64,000 nt of DNA from Streptomyces sp. AM 4-1-1 (GCF_029167625.1 NZ_CP119145.1:1364001-1428000), one strand, 5' to 3'; shown: positions 38,395 through 48,949, numbered from the stretch's first letter. Translations and numbers: made by a program. Notes: generated from the letters alone by a model not told the origin.

Positions 38395-41300
38395 ATGACA
38401 TCGCCGACATCGCCCCGGTACCGCCCGGTGCCCGCCCAGGTCGACCTGCCCGCACTGGAGCACGCCGTGCTCGACTTCTGGCGCGAGAGCAAGGTCTTCG
38501 CCAAGAGCCTGGAGCAGTCCGAGGGCCGCCCCGAGTGGGTCTTCTACGAGGGCCCGCCCACCGCCAACGGCATGCCCGGTGCCCACCACATCGAGGCCCG
38601 CGTCTTCAAGGACGTCTTCCCCCGGTTCCGGACCATGCAGGGCTACCACGTCGGCCGCAAGGCCGGCTGGGACTGCCACGGCCTGCCGGTCGAGCTGGCG
38701 GTCGAGAAGGAGCTGGGCTTCAACGGCAAGAAGGACATCGAGGCGTACGGCATCGCCGAGTTCAACGCCAGGTGCCGCGAGTCCGTGACCCGTCACACCG
38801 ACGCGTTCGCCGAGCTGACGACCCGTATGGGCTACTGGGTCGACCTCGACGACGCCTACCGCACGATGGACCCCGAGTACGTCGACTCGGTGTGGTGGTC
38901 GCTGAAGGAGATCTTCGAGAAGGACCTGCTGGTCCAGGACCACCGGGTCGCCCCCTGGTGTCCCCGCTGCGGCACCGGCCTCTCCGACCACGAGCTGGCC
39001 CAGGGGTACGAGACGGTCGTCGACCCCTCGGTCTTCGTGCGCTTCCCGCTGACGGGCGGCCCGCTGGCCGGTGAGGCGGCGCTGCTGGTCTGGACGACCA
39101 CCCCCTGGACCCTGGTCTCCAACACCGCGGTCGCCACCCACCCCGACGTCACCTACGTCGTCGCGACCGACGGCGTCGAGAAGCTGGTCGTCGCCGAACC
39201 GCTGCTGGAGAAGGCCCTCGGCGAGGGCTGGGAGACCGTCGGACCGTCCTTCACGGGCCGCGAGATGGAGCGCTGGACCTACGAGCGCCCGTTCGCCCTG
39301 GTGGACTTCCCGGCCCCGGCCCACTACGTCGTCAACGCGGAGTACGTGACCACCGAGGACGGTACCGGCCTGGTCCACCAGTCCCCCGCGTTCGGCGCCG
39401 ACGACCTCACCGTCTGCCGCGCCTACGGCCTGCCGGTCGTGAACCCGGTCCGCCCCGACGGCACCTTCGAGGAGGACGTGCCGCTCGTCGGCGGTGTCTT
39501 CTTCAAGAAGGCCGACGAAGCGCTCACCGAGGACCTCAGGGCCCGGGGCCTGCTGTTCCGCCATGTCCCGTACGAGCACAGCTATCCGCACTGCTGGCGC
39601 TGCCACACCGCGCTGCTCTACTACGCGCAGCCGTCCTGGTACATCCGTACGACCGCGATCAAGGACCGGCTCCTCCAGGAGAACGAGAACACCAACTGGT
39701 TCCCCGACTCGGTCAAGAACGGCCGCTACGGCGACTGGCTCAACAACAACATCGACTGGGCGCTCTCCCGCAACCGCTACTGGGGCACTCCGCTGCCCAT
39801 CTGGCGCTGCGAGGACGACCACCTCACCTGCGTGGGTTCGCGCGCCGAGCTGTCCGAACTGACCGGCACGGACCGGTCCGGCCTGGACCCGCACCGCCCG
39901 TTCATCGACGAGATCACGTTCACCTGCTCGCACGAGAACTGCCAACTGGAGGCGTACCGCGTCCCGGAGGTCATCGACGCCTGGTACGACTCGGGTTCGA
40001 TGCCGTTCGCGCAGTGGGGCTACCCGTACAAGAACAAGGACGTCTTCGAGAGCCGCTACCCGGCGCAGTTCATCTCCGAGGCCATCGACCAGACGCGCGG
40101 CTGGTTCTACACCCTGATGGCCGTCGGCACGCTGGTCTTCGACAAGTCGTCGTACGAGAACGTCGTCTGCCTCGGTCACATCCTCGCCGAGGACGGCCGG
40201 AAGATGTCCAAGCACCTGGGCAACATCCTCCAGCCGATCCCGCTGATGGACCAGCACGGCGCCGACGCCGTCCGCTGGTTCATGGCCGCGGGCGGCTCCC
40301 CGTGGGCGGCGCGGCGCGTCGGGCACGGCACGATCCAGGAGGTGGTGCGCAAGACGCTCCTCACCTACTGGAACACGGTCGCCTTCCAGGCCCTGTACGC
40401 CCGCACGTCCGGCTGGGCCCCGTCGGCGGCCGACCCGGCCCCGGCCGACCGCACGGTGCTGGACCGCTGGCTGCTCAGCGAGCTGAACGCCCTGGTGGAC
40501 CAGGTCACCCAGGCGCTGGAGGGTTACGACACCCAGCGCGCCGGCAAGCTGCTGTCCGCGTTCGTCGACGACCTCTCCAACTGGTACGTACGCCGCTCGC
40601 GCCGCCGCTTCTGGCAGGGCGACAAGGCGGCGCTGCGCACCCTGCACGACGTCGTGGAGACGGTCACCCGGCTGCTGGCCCCGCTGACCCCGTTCATCAC
40701 CGAACGGGTCTGGCAGGACCTGGTCGTCCCGGTCACCCCGGACGCCCCCGAGTCGGTGCACCTGTCCTCGTGGCCGAAGGCCGACCTGTCGGCGATCGAT
40801 CCGGCGCTCTCCACCCGGATGACGCTGGTGCGCCGCCTCGTCGAGCTGGGCCGGGCGACCCGCGCCGAGTCCGGCGTCAAGACCCGCCAGCCGCTGTCAC
40901 GCGCGCTGATCGGCGCGTCCGGATTCGGCGAACTCTCCCCGGAACTGCACGCCCAGATCACGGAGGAGCTGAACGTCTCCTCGCTCGCCTCCCTCTCCGA
41001 GGTCGGCGGCTCGCTGGTCGACACCACGGCGAAGGCGAACTTCCGCGCGCTCGGCAAGCGTTTCGGCAAGGGGGTCCAGGCGGTCGCGAAGGCGGTCGCC
41101 GAGACCGACGCGGCGGCGCTCTCGCTGGCGCTGCGCGAGGGCACGGCCACCGTGACGGTCGACGGCGAGACGGTCACGCTCTCGCCCGACGAGGTCATCA
41201 TCACGGAAACCCCGCGCGAGGGCTGGTCGGTGGCGTCCGACTCGGGGGCGACGGTCGCCCTGGATCTGGAGATCACTCCGGAACTGCGCCGCGCCGGACT

Positions 41301-41553
41301 GGCCCGCGACGCGATCCGGCTGATCCAGGAGGCCCGCAAGAACAGCGGTCTGGACGTCGCCGACCGCGTCGCGGTCCGCTGGACGTCCACCTCCCCCGCC
41401 ACCGCGGAGGCCCTGGCCGAGCACGCGACACTGATCTCGGACGAGGTCCTGGCGGTCGACTACGCGCAGGGCGAGGCGGACGACACCTACGGGACGCCGT
41501 TCACCGACGAGGGCCTGTCCCTGGTGTTCCGTCTGCGCAAGTCGGAGGTCTGA
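38395..41553 (+). CDS. ileS: Isoleucyl-tRNA synthetase, type 2, with GAHH signature
   Basis: IleRS charges tRNA-Ile with isoleucine; 1052 aa. The catalytic signature is normally HxGH, but here residues 62-65 are GAHH in PTANGMPGAHHIEAR, the first and third positions exchanged. KMSKH is intact at 603-607. The CP1 editing domain and a C-terminal anticodon-binding domain follow, and the sequence is of the eukaryote-like type 2. CWRCH near residue 398 may bind zinc. It lies between a T-box leader and a strong terminator as a single gene. Confidence 0.98.
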   Translation: MTSPTSPRYRPVPAQVDLPALEHAVLDFWRESKVFAKSLEQSEGRPEWVFYEGPPTANGMPGAHHIEARVFKDVFPRFRTMQGYHVGRKAGWDCHGLPVELAVEKELGFNGKKDIEAYGIAEFNARCRESVTRHTDAFAELTTRMGYWVDLDDAYRTMDPEYVDSVWWSLKEIFEKDLLVQDHRVAPWCPRCGTGLSDHELAQGYETVVDPSVFVRFPLTGGPLAGEAALLVWTTTPWTLVSNTAVATHPDVTYVVATDGVEKLVVAEPLLEKALGEGWETVGPSFTGREMERWTYERPFALVDFPAPAHYVVNAEYVTTEDGTGLVHQSPAFGADDLTVCRAYGLPVVNPVRPDGTFEEDVPLVGGVFFKKADEALTEDLRARGLLFRHVPYEHSYPHCWRCHTALLYYAQPSWYIRTTAIKDRLLQENENTNWFPDSVKNGRYGDWLNNNIDWALSRNRYWGTPLPIWRCEDDHLTCVGSRAELSELTGTDRSGLDPHRPFIDEITFTCSHENCQLEAYRVPEVIDAWYDSGSMPFAQWGYPYKNKDVFESRYPAQFISEAIDQTRGWFYTLMAVGTLVFDKSSYENVVCLGHILAEDGRKMSKHLGNILQPIPLMDQHGADAVRWFMAAGGSPWAARRVGHGTIQEVVRKTLLTYWNTVAFQALYARTSGWAPSAADPAPADRTVLDRWLLSELNALVDQVTQALEGYDTQRAGKLLSAFVDDLSNWYVRRSRRRFWQGDKAALRTLHDVVETVTRLLAPLTPFITERVWQDLVVPVTPDAPESVHLSSWPKADLSAIDPALSTRMTLVRRLVELGRATRAESGVKTRQPLSRALIGASGFGELSPELHAQITEELNVSSLASLSEVGGSLVDTTAKANFRALGKRFGKGVQAVAKAVAETDAAALSLALREGTATVTVDGETVTLSPDEVIITETPREGWSVASDSGATVALDLEITPELRRAGLARDAIRLIQEARKNSGLDVADRVAVRWTSTSPATAEALAEHATLISDEVLAVDYAQGEADDTYGTPFTDEGLSLVFRLRKSEV

Positions 41554-41660
41554 CCCGCACACCCCGCCTCCCGCGGGGCCCGGCGCTTCTTCGCGGCGGA
41601 CCACCCCGCGGGACGCACCGCGGAGCGCCATACCGCACGGCAGGCGGTCCCGCACACGGC

Positions 41661-41703
41661 AAAAGGGCCGGGCCCCGGGGAAATCCCGGGGCCCGGCCCT
41701 TTG
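41661..41703. terminator. Bidirectional terminator, ileS / divIVA
   Basis: AAAAGGGCCGGGCCCCGGG pairs with its complement CCCGGGGCCCGGCCCTTT across an aaat loop, giving a stem of about 18 bp with A/T ends on both sides. It serves the convergent ileS and divIVA genes. Confidence 0.93.
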
Positions 41704-41740
41704 CCTGCCGACGGCTACGCGCTCAGCGAGCGCCCGCCGA

Positions 41741-42877
41741 TCAGTTGTCGTCCTCGTCGATCAGGAACCCGCGCATCGGCGACGGAGCCTGCTGCATCGG
41801 CTGCGGAGCCTGCGGCCGCACCGGCGCCATCGGCTGGGTCATCGCGGGCGACATCTGCTGCTGGCCGCCGTACGAAGGCCCGCCGCCCATGGACGAGTTG
41901 CCGCCCATCGGCTGGCCGCCGTGGTTCCCGTGACTGCCACCACCCATGCTGTGGCCCATGGCGCTCGCACCGGCCGGAGCCATCGAGGGCGACGGCGGCA
42001 GCGAAGCGGCGGCCGGAGTGCGCGGCGGGGCCAGGGAGTCGTCCGCCTGGGTCTCCAGCTGACGCAGCTGGCTCTCCAGGTAGGACTTCAGCCGGGTGCG
42101 GTACTCGCGCTCGAAGCCACGCAGGTCCTCGACCTTGCGCTCCAGCGTCGCGCGGGCCGACTCCAGCGAGCCCATCGCCACACGGTGCTTCTCCTGCGCG
42201 TCCCGCTCCAGCGCGTCCGCCTTGGCGCGGGCGTCGCGCTCCAGGCCCTCGGCGCGGCTACGGGCCTCGCCGACGATCTTGTTGGCCTCGGAACGGGCCT
42301 CCGCGATCGCCTGGTCCGCGGTCTGCTGCGCGAGCGAGAGGACACGGGCGGCGCTGTCGCCACCGGGTGTCTGCCCCGGCTGCTGCATCTGCTGCATCTG
42401 CTGCTGCGGCGCGTGACCGCCCATGGGTCCGCCCATCGGGCCACCCATCGGACCGCCCTGCATCGGACCGGGACCGTGCGGACCCTGGGGCCCGGGGCCG
42501 TGCGGGCCCTGCGGACCGTGACCACTGGGACCGGCGGGCAGCTGCGGCGCCCCGCCCGGCAGTTGGGGCGGGCCCATCTGCGGGGGCTGCTGCTGCTGGA
42601 CCGGTGGTCCCGATATGGCGGCGGGCACGGGGGCGCCCGGCCTGTCCTGCGGCTCCGGCTTCCGCATACCCTGCTGCTGTTGCTGCTGCTGGTTCTGCGC
42701 GGCGGCACGCGTCGCGGCGGCCAGCTTGGCGCGCAGATCCTCGTTCTCACGGAGCAAGCGCGTCAGTTCGGACTCGACCTCGTCGAGGAAGGCATCGACC
42801 TCGTCCTCGTCATAGCCTTCTCGGAGGCGGACGGTCGTGAACTGCTTGTTCCGCACGTCCTCGGGGGTCAGCGGCAT
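41741..42877 (-). CDS. divIVA: DivIVA (Wag31-like) polar growth protein
   Basis: A coiled-coil protein that marks cell poles and directs tip growth and branching in Streptomyces. The 378-aa protein has the N-terminal membrane-binding domain PLTPEDVRNKQFTTVRLREGYDEDEVDAFLDEVESELTRLLREN and a short first coil, then a Gln/Pro/Gly-rich linker (about residues 62-160) with runs of Q and PQGPHGPG, MGGP repeats, a second long coil (about 165-265), and a Met/Gly/Gln-rich tail. It is an essential gene. It lies last in the 58 kb cell-division block, 49 nt after yggT. Confidence 0.97.
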   Translation of the reverse strand: MPLTPEDVRNKQFTTVRLREGYDEDEVDAFLDEVESELTRLLRENEDLRAKLAAATRAAAQNQQQQQQQGMRKPEPQDRPGAPVPAAISGPPVQQQQPPQMGPPQLPGGAPQLPAGPSGHGPQGPHGPGPQGPHGPGPMQGGPMGGPMGGPMGGHAPQQQMQQMQQPGQTPGGDSAARVLSLAQQTADQAIAEARSEANKIVGEARSRAEGLERDARAKADALERDAQEKHRVAMGSLESARATLERKVEDLRGFEREYRTRLKSYLESQLRQLETQADDSLAPPRTPAAASLPPSPSMAPAGASAMGHSMGGGSHGNHGGQPMGGNSSMGGGPSYGGQQQMSPAMTQPMAPVRPQAPQPMQQAPSPMRGFLIDEDDN

Positions 42878-42926
42878 CTCTTCTTCACCTCTACGTAGTC
42901 GTCGGCAGTCGGCAAGACCGTATCGC

Positions 42927-43211
42927 TCACAACCTGGTCACGATGGTGATCAAGATGTAAACGATGATCATCAGAACGAAGAAGGACAGGTCGAGTGCCA
43001 CGCCCCCGAGACGCAACGGCGGGATGAACCGCCGCAGAAGCCTGAGCGGTGGATCGGTGACAGTGTAGGTGGCCTCAAGAACGACCACCATCGGCTTGCC
43101 GGGTTGCCATGAACGCGCGAACTGGAAGACGTAGTCCATGACCAGCCGGAAGATCAGCACGATGAGGAAACACATCAGCGCGATATAGACCACATCGAGT
43201 GCGACGCCCAT
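42927..43211 (-). CDS. yggT: YggT family membrane protein
   Basis: A 94-aa protein with two hydrophobic segments (residues about 4-26 and 71-92) and the loop motif TDPPLRLLRRFIPPLRLGG, the YggT signature. It follows sepF after a 71-nt gap. Conserved in the dcw region of Gram-positives; its role in division or osmotic tolerance is not settled. Confidence 0.93.
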   Translation of the reverse strand: MGVALDVVYIALMCFLIVLIFRLVMDYVFQFARSWQPGKPMVVVLEATYTVTDPPLRLLRRFIPPLRLGGVALDLSFFVLMIIVYILITIVTRL

Positions 43212-43282
43212 TCCCGCGCTTCCCTCTCCCCTGGCTCTCGTAGCTCCGGCCTCTCGGCCGGTTCGTTCCCGGTGTCGTGTTC

Positions 43283-43906
43283 TCAGCTCTGGTTGAAGAA
43301 TCCGCCCTCAGCGATGCGGGCCTTGTCCTCCGCCGTGACATCGACGTTAGCAGGCGACAACAGGAACACCTTCTGTGTCACGCGCTCAATGCTGCCATGG
43401 AGACCGAAGACGAGTCCCGCCGCGAAGTCGACAAGTCGCTTCGCATCCGTGTCGTCCATCTCCGTGAGATTCATGATCACCGGAGTGCCCTCACGGAAGT
43501 GTTCCCCGATGGTACGGGCCTCGTTGTAGGTCCTGGGGTGCAGCGTGGTGATGCGGTAAGGCTCCCGCTCGGACACGACCTTGGGCATGATCACCGGCGC
43601 GTTCTTCTCCATGTTCGGACGTTCAGGTGTGATGGATGCCACGGGGGCGATTCGGGCGGGTCGTCCGCTTTCCACCGGGAGCTGAACCGGCTCGCGCTGG
43701 GCGGGTGGCTGTACCACTCGTGCCGGTTCGTCCCTCTCGCGGTCCCGCTCACGCTCCGCCTGATGCGCGGGCTGATGCCGTCGACGGTCCCTCTCGGGCT
43801 CCGGCTCGGGTTCGAATTCGTCGTCGGGGTCGAACCCCGGACCGTCGTACCCATCGTCCTCCACGAGGCCGAGGTAGACCGCCATCTTGCGCATCGCGCC
43901 GGCCAT
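43283..43906 (-). CDS. sepF: Cell division protein SepF
   Basis: SepF anchors and bundles FtsZ filaments at the membrane, doing in actinobacteria what FtsA does elsewhere. The 207-aa protein has the amphipathic N terminus [17 protein letters not shown], a disordered acidic and Arg/Glu/Pro-rich linker (about residues 20-100) and the SepF core [61 protein letters not shown]. It is 125 nt after yggS, so it may also have its own promoter. Confidence 0.97.
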   Translation of the reverse strand: MAGAMRKMAVYLGLVEDDGYDGPGFDPDDEFEPEPEPERDRRRHQPAHQAERERDRERDEPARVVQPPAQREPVQLPVESGRPARIAPVASITPERPNMEKNAPVIMPKVVSEREPYRITTLHPRTYNEARTIGEHFREGTPVIMNLTEMDDTDAKRLVDFAAGLVFGLHGSIERVTQKVFLLSPANVDVTAEDKARIAEGGFFNQS

Positions 43907-44031
43907 GCTCTGAGTCCTCCGCTCTGTGGTGGATCGGCATTCGTCACCAAGTGCCCGCGATCCACTGTGGTCTGCCCGTTCTTGAACGGAATGACCATAT
44001 TTTCTGCTGTGGTCCGACTTGCTTCGCGACG

Positions 44032-44751
44032 TTACCCGAGCCCGGGTCGCTCGCCGAGTACCGCAGTACCGATGCGCACATGTGTCGCTCCGGCCGCCAC
44101 GGCCTCCTCAAGGTCCGCACTCATTCCCGCGGAGACCATGTTCGCAGCCGGATGGTTCCGGCGCAGGTGTGAGGAAAATTCCATCAGCCGGTCGAACGCG
44201 GCCCGTCGGCGCCCCGCGTACGGCCCGGAGAGCGGCGCGACGGTCATCAGACCATCGAGCCGGAGACCGGGCGCGGCCTCGACCGCGGCGGCCAACTCCT
44301 CGATCCCGTCGGGCGCGACACCACCCCGCTCGCCCCGCTCGCCGCTCTCGGCGTCGAGCGCGACCTGGAGGAGGCAGCCGAGTTCACGGCCGGACCGCAC
44401 CGCCGCCGCCGAGAGCGCTGCGACGAGTTTGATCCGATCAACCGACTGTACGACATCGGAATAACCCGTAACAGAACGGACCTTATTGGTCTGAAGCTGT
44501 CCGACAAAGTGCCAACTGAGCGACAGATCCGCACACTCAGCGGCCTTGGGCGCCGCGTCCTGGTCACGGTTCTCCGCGACGTGACGCACACCCAGTTCGT
44601 GCAGAATCCGCACATCGCTCGCGGGGTAGGTCTTGGTGACCACGACGAGGGTCACCTCCTCCCGTGCCCGGCCGGCAGCCGCGCATGCGGAGACGATACG
44701 TTCCTCCACCTCTGCGAGGTTTTCGGCGAGTTGCTTCCTGCGTTCCGTCAT
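44032..44751 (-). CDS. yggS: YggS family PLP-binding protein
   Basis: A 239-aa single-domain alanine-racemase-like barrel (PLPBP/YggS) that binds PLP and helps B6 homeostasis. The PLP lysine is in [13 protein letters not shown], and [14 protein letters not shown] and [27 protein letters not shown] are family motifs. Its GC is slightly below that of its neighbours. It starts 3 nt after the pgeF stop. Confidence 0.95.
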   Translation of the reverse strand: MTERRKQLAENLAEVEERIVSACAAAGRAREEVTLVVVTKTYPASDVRILHELGVRHVAENRDQDAAPKAAECADLSLSWHFVGQLQTNKVRSVTGYSDVVQSVDRIKLVAALSAAAVRSGRELGCLLQVALDAESGERGERGGVAPDGIEELAAAVEAAPGLRLDGLMTVAPLSGPYAGRRRAAFDRLMEFSSHLRRNHPAANMVSAGMSADLEEAVAAGATHVRIGTAVLGERPGLG

Positions 44752-44754
44752 GCC

Positions 44755-45516
44755 CTATCCGTCCAGCCAGACATATCCGGCGAGCCGCCCCGTGGAGCGA
44801 TCCCGGCGGTACGAGAAGTGGTCGCCCGACTCCCTTGTGCAGACCGGCGACGCGCGCCGGTCCGTCACACCGAGGGCTTCGAGCTGGGCGTGGACCCCGG
44901 CGGCGACATCCACCGCCGGAGTGCCCCAACCGGTCTCGGACCAGGAAGCGGGGACGGCCTCGGCGACCTCGGCCCGCATCCGCGCCGGGACCTCGTAGCA
45001 CCGGCCGCAGACGGCCGGTCCGGTGAGGGCGGTGATCCGCGCCGGGTCGGCGCCGAGTCCGACCATGGCGTCGACGGCGGCCGGCACGATCCCGGCGACC
45101 AGTCCCGGACGGCCCGCGTGCGCCGCGGCCGTGATCCCGGCGACCGGGTCGGCGAGGAGTACGGGGGTGCAGTCGGCGGTGAGGACCGCGAGCGGAAGCC
45201 CGCGCCGCGCGGTCACGACCGCGTCCACGGCGGGGATCTCGGCGGTGTCGCCCCACGGGCCGTCGACGACGGCCACGTCACGCCCGTGTACCTGGTTCAT
45301 CCAGACGACCCGCGCCGGATCGATCCCGAGGGACCGTCCGGCGCGTTCACGATTGGTGCGTACGGCGGCGGGGTCGTCACCGACCGCGCCACCGAGGTTC
45401 AACTCCCCGAACGGAGCGGCGCTCACTCCGCCCCACCGGTCGGTGAAGGCGAAGTGGGCGCCGTTCACAGCTGTCACAACGGCCTCCGGGACCGCCGCGT
45501 GTTGCCGGTCTATCAC
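44755..45516 (-). CDS. pgeF: Peptidoglycan editing factor PgeF (YfiH/laccase-domain)
   Basis: A 253-aa YfiH-type protein that, in E. coli, removes wrongly made L-Ser stem peptide from UDP-MurNAc; laccase activity is also reported. Motifs [20 protein letters not shown] and [12 protein letters not shown] hold the metal or catalytic Cys/His residues. The last motif has Arg where others have Trp. The GTG at 45516 overlaps the ftsZ stop (GTGA), so its place in the dcw block fits the editing role. Confidence 0.92.
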   Translation of the reverse strand: MIDRQHAAVPEAVVTAVNGAHFAFTDRWGGVSAAPFGELNLGGAVGDDPAAVRTNRERAGRSLGIDPARVVWMNQVHGRDVAVVDGPWGDTAEIPAVDAVVTARRGLPLAVLTADCTPVLLADPVAGITAAAHAGRPGLVAGIVPAAVDAMVGLGADPARITALTGPAVCGRCYEVPARMRAEVAEAVPASWSETGWGTPAVDVAAGVHAQLEALGVTDRRASPVCTRESGDHFSYRRDRSTGRLAGYVWLDG

Positions 45517-46730
45517 TTCAAGAAGTCCGGAACATCCAGCTCTTCGACCTGGGAGTCCTGGTACGGACGGGCCGGCGGGACGTGCGGCGAGGAGACCGGC
45601 GGCAACGGGCTGTCGTGCCCCGCCGACACCGGCTCGGACGTGCCCGCGCTCTCCTCGCGCGGAGGCACGGAGCCCAGCCCGCTCGTCTGACGCACCGGCT
45701 CGGCGGCCCGGGCCGGCGGCGGCGCCGGCTCCTCGCGCTTGTTCGCGCCCGCGCCCAGGACGTTCTCCCGGCGGGCCGGCGGCTGTCCGCCGTCGAAACC
45801 CGCCGCGATCACGGTGACCCGGACCTCGTCGCCCAGCGCGTCGTCGATGACCGCGCCGAAGATGATGTTCGCCTCCGGGTGGGCCGCCTCGCTCACCAGC
45901 TGCGCGGCCTCGTTGATCTCGAAGAGACCGAGGTCGCTGCCGCCGGAGATGGAGAGCAGCACACCGCGGGCGCCGTCGATGGACGCCTCCAGGAGCGGCG
46001 AGGAGATAGCCATCTCCGCGGCCGCCACCGCCCGGTCGTCGCCACGTGCCGAGCCGATGCCCATGAGCGCCGATCCGGCCTCGGACATGACCGACTTGAC
46101 GTCGGCGAAGTCGAGGTTGATCAGACCCGGGGTGGTGATGAGGTCGGTGATGCCCTGGACACCCGAGAGCAGCACCTGGTCGGCCGACTTGAACGCGTCG
46201 AGCACGCTCACCTGGCGGTCCGAGATGGACAGCAGCCGGTCGTTGGGGATGACGATCAGGGTGTCGACCTCTTCGCGGAGTTCGGCGATGCCGTCCTCCG
46301 CCTGGTTCGCGCGTCGCCGGCCCTCGAAGGTGAACGGGCGGGTGACCACACCGATCGTCAGGGCGCCGAGCGAACGCGCGATGTTGGCGACGACGGGTGC
46401 GCCACCGGTGCCGGTGCCGCCGCCTTCTCCTGCGGTGACGAAGACCATGTCGGCCCCCTTGAGGACCTCCTCGATCTCCTCACGGTGGTCCTCTGCCGCC
46501 TTACGACCGACGGCCGGGTTGGCCCCGGCGCCGAGGCCGCGGGTGAGTTCGCGGCCGACGTCGAGCTTGACGTCGGCGTCGCTCATCAACAGGGCTTGCG
46601 CATCAGTGTTGATCGCGATGAACTCGACGCCCTTGAGACCGACCTCGATCATTCGGTTGATGGCATTGACACCACCGCCGCCGACACCGATGACCTTGAT
46701 GACTGCGAGGTAGTTCTGCGGTGCTGCCAC
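45513..46730 (-). CDS. ftsZ: Cell division GTPase FtsZ
   Basis: The tubulin homologue that builds the division ring. The GTP-binding signature [10 protein letters not shown] is at residues 101-110 and the T7 loop with [11 protein letters not shown] follows. The 405-aa protein has a disordered linker and the conserved C-terminal peptide [10 protein letters not shown], which binds SepF/FtsW partners. GTG start. It overlaps pgeF by 4 nt and has its own 276-nt upstream region with an inverted repeat and a GACAC box. Confidence 0.98.
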   Translation of the reverse strand: MAAPQNYLAVIKVIGVGGGGVNAINRMIEVGLKGVEFIAINTDAQALLMSDADVKLDVGRELTRGLGAGANPAVGRKAAEDHREEIEEVLKGADMVFVTAGEGGGTGTGGAPVVANIARSLGALTIGVVTRPFTFEGRRRANQAEDGIAELREEVDTLIVIPNDRLLSISDRQVSVLDAFKSADQVLLSGVQGITDLITTPGLINLDFADVKSVMSEAGSALMGIGSARGDDRAVAAAEMAISSPLLEASIDGARGVLLSISGGSDLGLFEINEAAQLVSEAAHPEANIIFGAVIDDALGDEVRVTVIAAGFDGGQPPARRENVLGAGANKREEPAPPPARAAEPVRQTSGLGSVPPREESAGTSEPVSAGHDSPLPPVSSPHVPPARPYQDSQVEELDVPDFLK

Positions 46731-46825
46731 GTCGAAGGCCTCTCGCCTCGAGTTACGTGTCGTCGCTTGACGGTGGTCCCGCCGCGACGACGGATGCCGA
46801 TTGGGACGGTCCGAACGCCGACCCG

Positions 46826-46850
46826 AACCCTAACGTTGAAGTTTAGGGTT
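46826..46850 (-). promoter_or_regulatory. Inverted repeat in the ftsZ promoter region
   Basis: AACCCTAA (46826-46833) and TTAGGGTT (46843-46850) form a perfect 8-bp inverted repeat with a 9-bp spacer, about 95-120 nt before the ftsZ start in an AT-rich stretch. A GACAC pentamer, the WhiA-type recognition core, is at 46886-46890. The gap 46731-47006 probably holds several ftsZ promoters. Confidence 0.55.
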
Positions 46851-47006
46851 ACCAGTGTGTCTGCTCCATGGACTCTTCCGAACAGGACACTAAGTCGACA
46901 AGTGGCGCACGTTCAACGAACACGCCGAACCTCCCGTTTTTCTTTTCACCCTATGTGATCACCCGTAGCGCTGACCAACCAGGGTGCTGGCCAGGCCAAA
47001 TGCCCG

Positions 47007-47798
47007 TCAACTGTCCGATACCGCAGGGGCGGTGGGGGCACTCACGTCGAAGTGCCCCGCTTTGGGCGCCGCTTTCATGAGAGCCGTGAGCACACGCGCC
47101 TTCACGGGACCTTTCTCACCACTGCCCCAGAAGACCGATCGCCCACGGCTCAGCTCCAAGGAGATCGAGTCGTACGACGTGACCTTCACTACCCTGGCGT
47201 CCTTCGCGACGCCTTCGGGGAGGTCGCCCGCGACCCGGACGGCCTCCCGCAACAGACGGTCACCGCCGAAACGGCGCAGACTCGACGACCGCTCAGGGGC
47301 CAGTTCCAGCAGCGGTACTCGGCCGGGCGCCTTGTCCACCGTCGCGAAGCGCACGCCCTTCGCGTCCACCTCGACGAACCGCGCGCCCTTCTTCACCAGC
47401 AGGACCGGCTTTCGTTCCGTCACCTTGAGGGCGATCCCGTGCGGCCATGTCCGCACGACGTCCACCGTGTCGATACGAGGCAGTTCCCGGCGCAGCCGCC
47501 GCTCCGTCGCGTCGACGTCCACGCTGATCAGCGGAGCCCCGACCGGCACAGCGGCGACGGCCTCCACCTCGGCCGGCGTCAGCACCTCGGTCCCCGTGGT
47601 CCGCACCCGCTCGACCCGGAGCCAGGAGGAACCGTAGAGCAGCCAGACGCAGCCGGTGGCGAGCAGCACCACCAGGACCGCGATCAGGATCAGCGTCCTC
47701 CGGCGGGGCAGTCGGCGCCCTCCGGGGCGGCCCCGCGACGAACGGTCCGTGTCCTCCTGCTGCTCCGCGCCACGCTGGGCGGTCGTCGGTCCGGCCAC
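47007..47798 (-). CDS. ftsQ: Cell division protein FtsQ
   Basis: FtsQ is a bitopic division protein with a POTRA domain that links early and late divisome proteins. The 263-aa product has a basic N terminus (RSSRGRPGGRRLPRRR), a single membrane segment near 38-55, and the POTRA/FtsQ domain SSWLRVERVRTTGTEVLTPAEVEAVAAVPVGAPLISVDVDA. GTG 47798 has AAGGAG 6 nt upstream; a GTG at 47852 overlapping the murG stop is also in frame but lacks a site. Confidence 0.96.
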   Translation of the reverse strand: MAGPTTAQRGAEQQEDTDRSSRGRPGGRRLPRRRTLILIAVLVVLLATGCVWLLYGSSWLRVERVRTTGTEVLTPAEVEAVAAVPVGAPLISVDVDATERRLRRELPRIDTVDVVRTWPHGIALKVTERKPVLLVKKGARFVEVDAKGVRFATVDKAPGRVPLLELAPERSSSLRRFGGDRLLREAVRVAGDLPEGVAKDARVVKVTSYDSISLELSRGRSVFWGSGEKGPVKARVLTALMKAAPKAGHFDVSAPTAPAVSDS

Positions 47799-47848
47799 GC
47801 TCGCTCCTTCGCCGGACCCGGGGACGACGCCCCCGGGCCCGCACCGCC

Positions 47849-48943
47849 TCACGCCTGGCGGCGTGCGGCAATCGCCTCGTACACCATGCCGACGAGCAGG
47901 TCGTCGGCGTCCCGGCGGCCGAACTCGGCCGCGGCTCGGGACATTTCATACAATCGGTGCGGATCGGAGAGCACCGGGAGGACATTGCCCTGCACCCACT
48001 CGGGGCTGAGCTGGGCGTCGTCCACCAGCAGACCACCGCCGGCGTTGACCACCGGCTGGGCGTTGAGCCGCTGTTCGCCGTTGCCGATCGGCAGCGGTAC
48101 GTAGGCGGCCGGGAGCCCGACGGCGGAGAGTTCGGCGACGGTCATCGCGCCCGCGCGGCAGAGCATCATGTCGGCCGCGGCGTACGCGAGGTCCATCCGG
48201 TCCACGTACGGTACCGGGATGTAGGGCGGCATTCCCGGCATGTTGTCGACGCGCGGCAGTTCGTTCTTCGGGCCGACCACGTGCAGGATCTGGATGCCGG
48301 AGCGCTGGAGCAGGGGCGCGACCCGCTGGACCACCTCGTTGAGGTGGCGGGCGCCCTGGGAGCCGCCGGAGACCAGCAGCGTCGGCAGGTTGGAATCGAG
48401 CCGGAAGGCGGCGCGCGCCTCCGGGCGGACCCGGGCCCGGTCCAGGGTGGCGATGGTGTGGCGCAGCGGGATGCCGATGTAGCGGGCACCGCGCAGCTTG
48501 CTGTCGGGGGTGGCGACGGCGACCCCCGCGGCGTACCGCGAACCGATCTTGTTGGCCAGGCCCGGCCGGGCGTTGGCCTCGTGGACGACGATCGGCACGC
48601 CGGCGCGCTTGGCCGCGAGGTAGCCGGGCAGGGCCACATAGCCGCCGAAGCCGACCACGCAGTCCGCCCGGGTCCGTTCCAGGACCTGCTCGGCCGCCTT
48701 GATGGTGCCGCGCAGCCGTCCGGGGACGGTGATCAGCTCGGGGGTGGGCCTGCGCGGCAGCGGTACGGCCGGGATCAGGGCGAGTTCGTACCCCCGCTCG
48801 GGTACGAGCCTGGTCTCAAGGCCGCGTTCCGTGCCGAGGGCCGTGATTCCCACGGACGGGTCCTGCCTGCGCAGGGCGTCTGCGAGGGCAAGCGCGGGCT
48901 CGATGTGGCCGGCGGTCCCCCCACCGGCGAGTACGACATGCAC
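47849..48943 (-). CDS. murG: MurG, lipid II-forming GlcNAc transferase
   Basis: MurG adds GlcNAc to lipid I to make lipid II on the inner face of the membrane. The 364-aa GT28 enzyme has the N-terminal loop [23 protein letters not shown] and the C-terminal sugar-nucleotide site [14 protein letters not shown] and [33 protein letters not shown]. The second glycine of the usual GGGTGGH is Ala here, common in actinomycetes. GTG start 6 nt after the ftsW stop. Confidence 0.97.
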   Translation of the reverse strand: MHVVLAGGGTAGHIEPALALADALRRQDPSVGITALGTERGLETRLVPERGYELALIPAVPLPRRPTPELITVPGRLRGTIKAAEQVLERTRADCVVGFGGYVALPGYLAAKRAGVPIVVHEANARPGLANKIGSRYAAGVAVATPDSKLRGARYIGIPLRHTIATLDRARVRPEARAAFRLDSNLPTLLVSGGSQGARHLNEVVQRVAPLLQRSGIQILHVVGPKNELPRVDNMPGMPPYIPVPYVDRMDLAYAAADMMLCRAGAMTVAELSAVGLPAAYVPLPIGNGEQRLNAQPVVNAGGGLLVDDAQLSPEWVQGNVLPVLSDPHRLYEMSRAAAEFGRRDADDLLVGMVYEAIAARRQA

Positions 48944-48949
48944 CGAAAT

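Noticed and set aside
46868..47080. 70-codon plus-strand ORF in the ftsZ-ftsQ region
   Set aside because: No ribosome site, unlike codon use, and overlap with the ftsQ end; it lies in the ftsZ promoter region.
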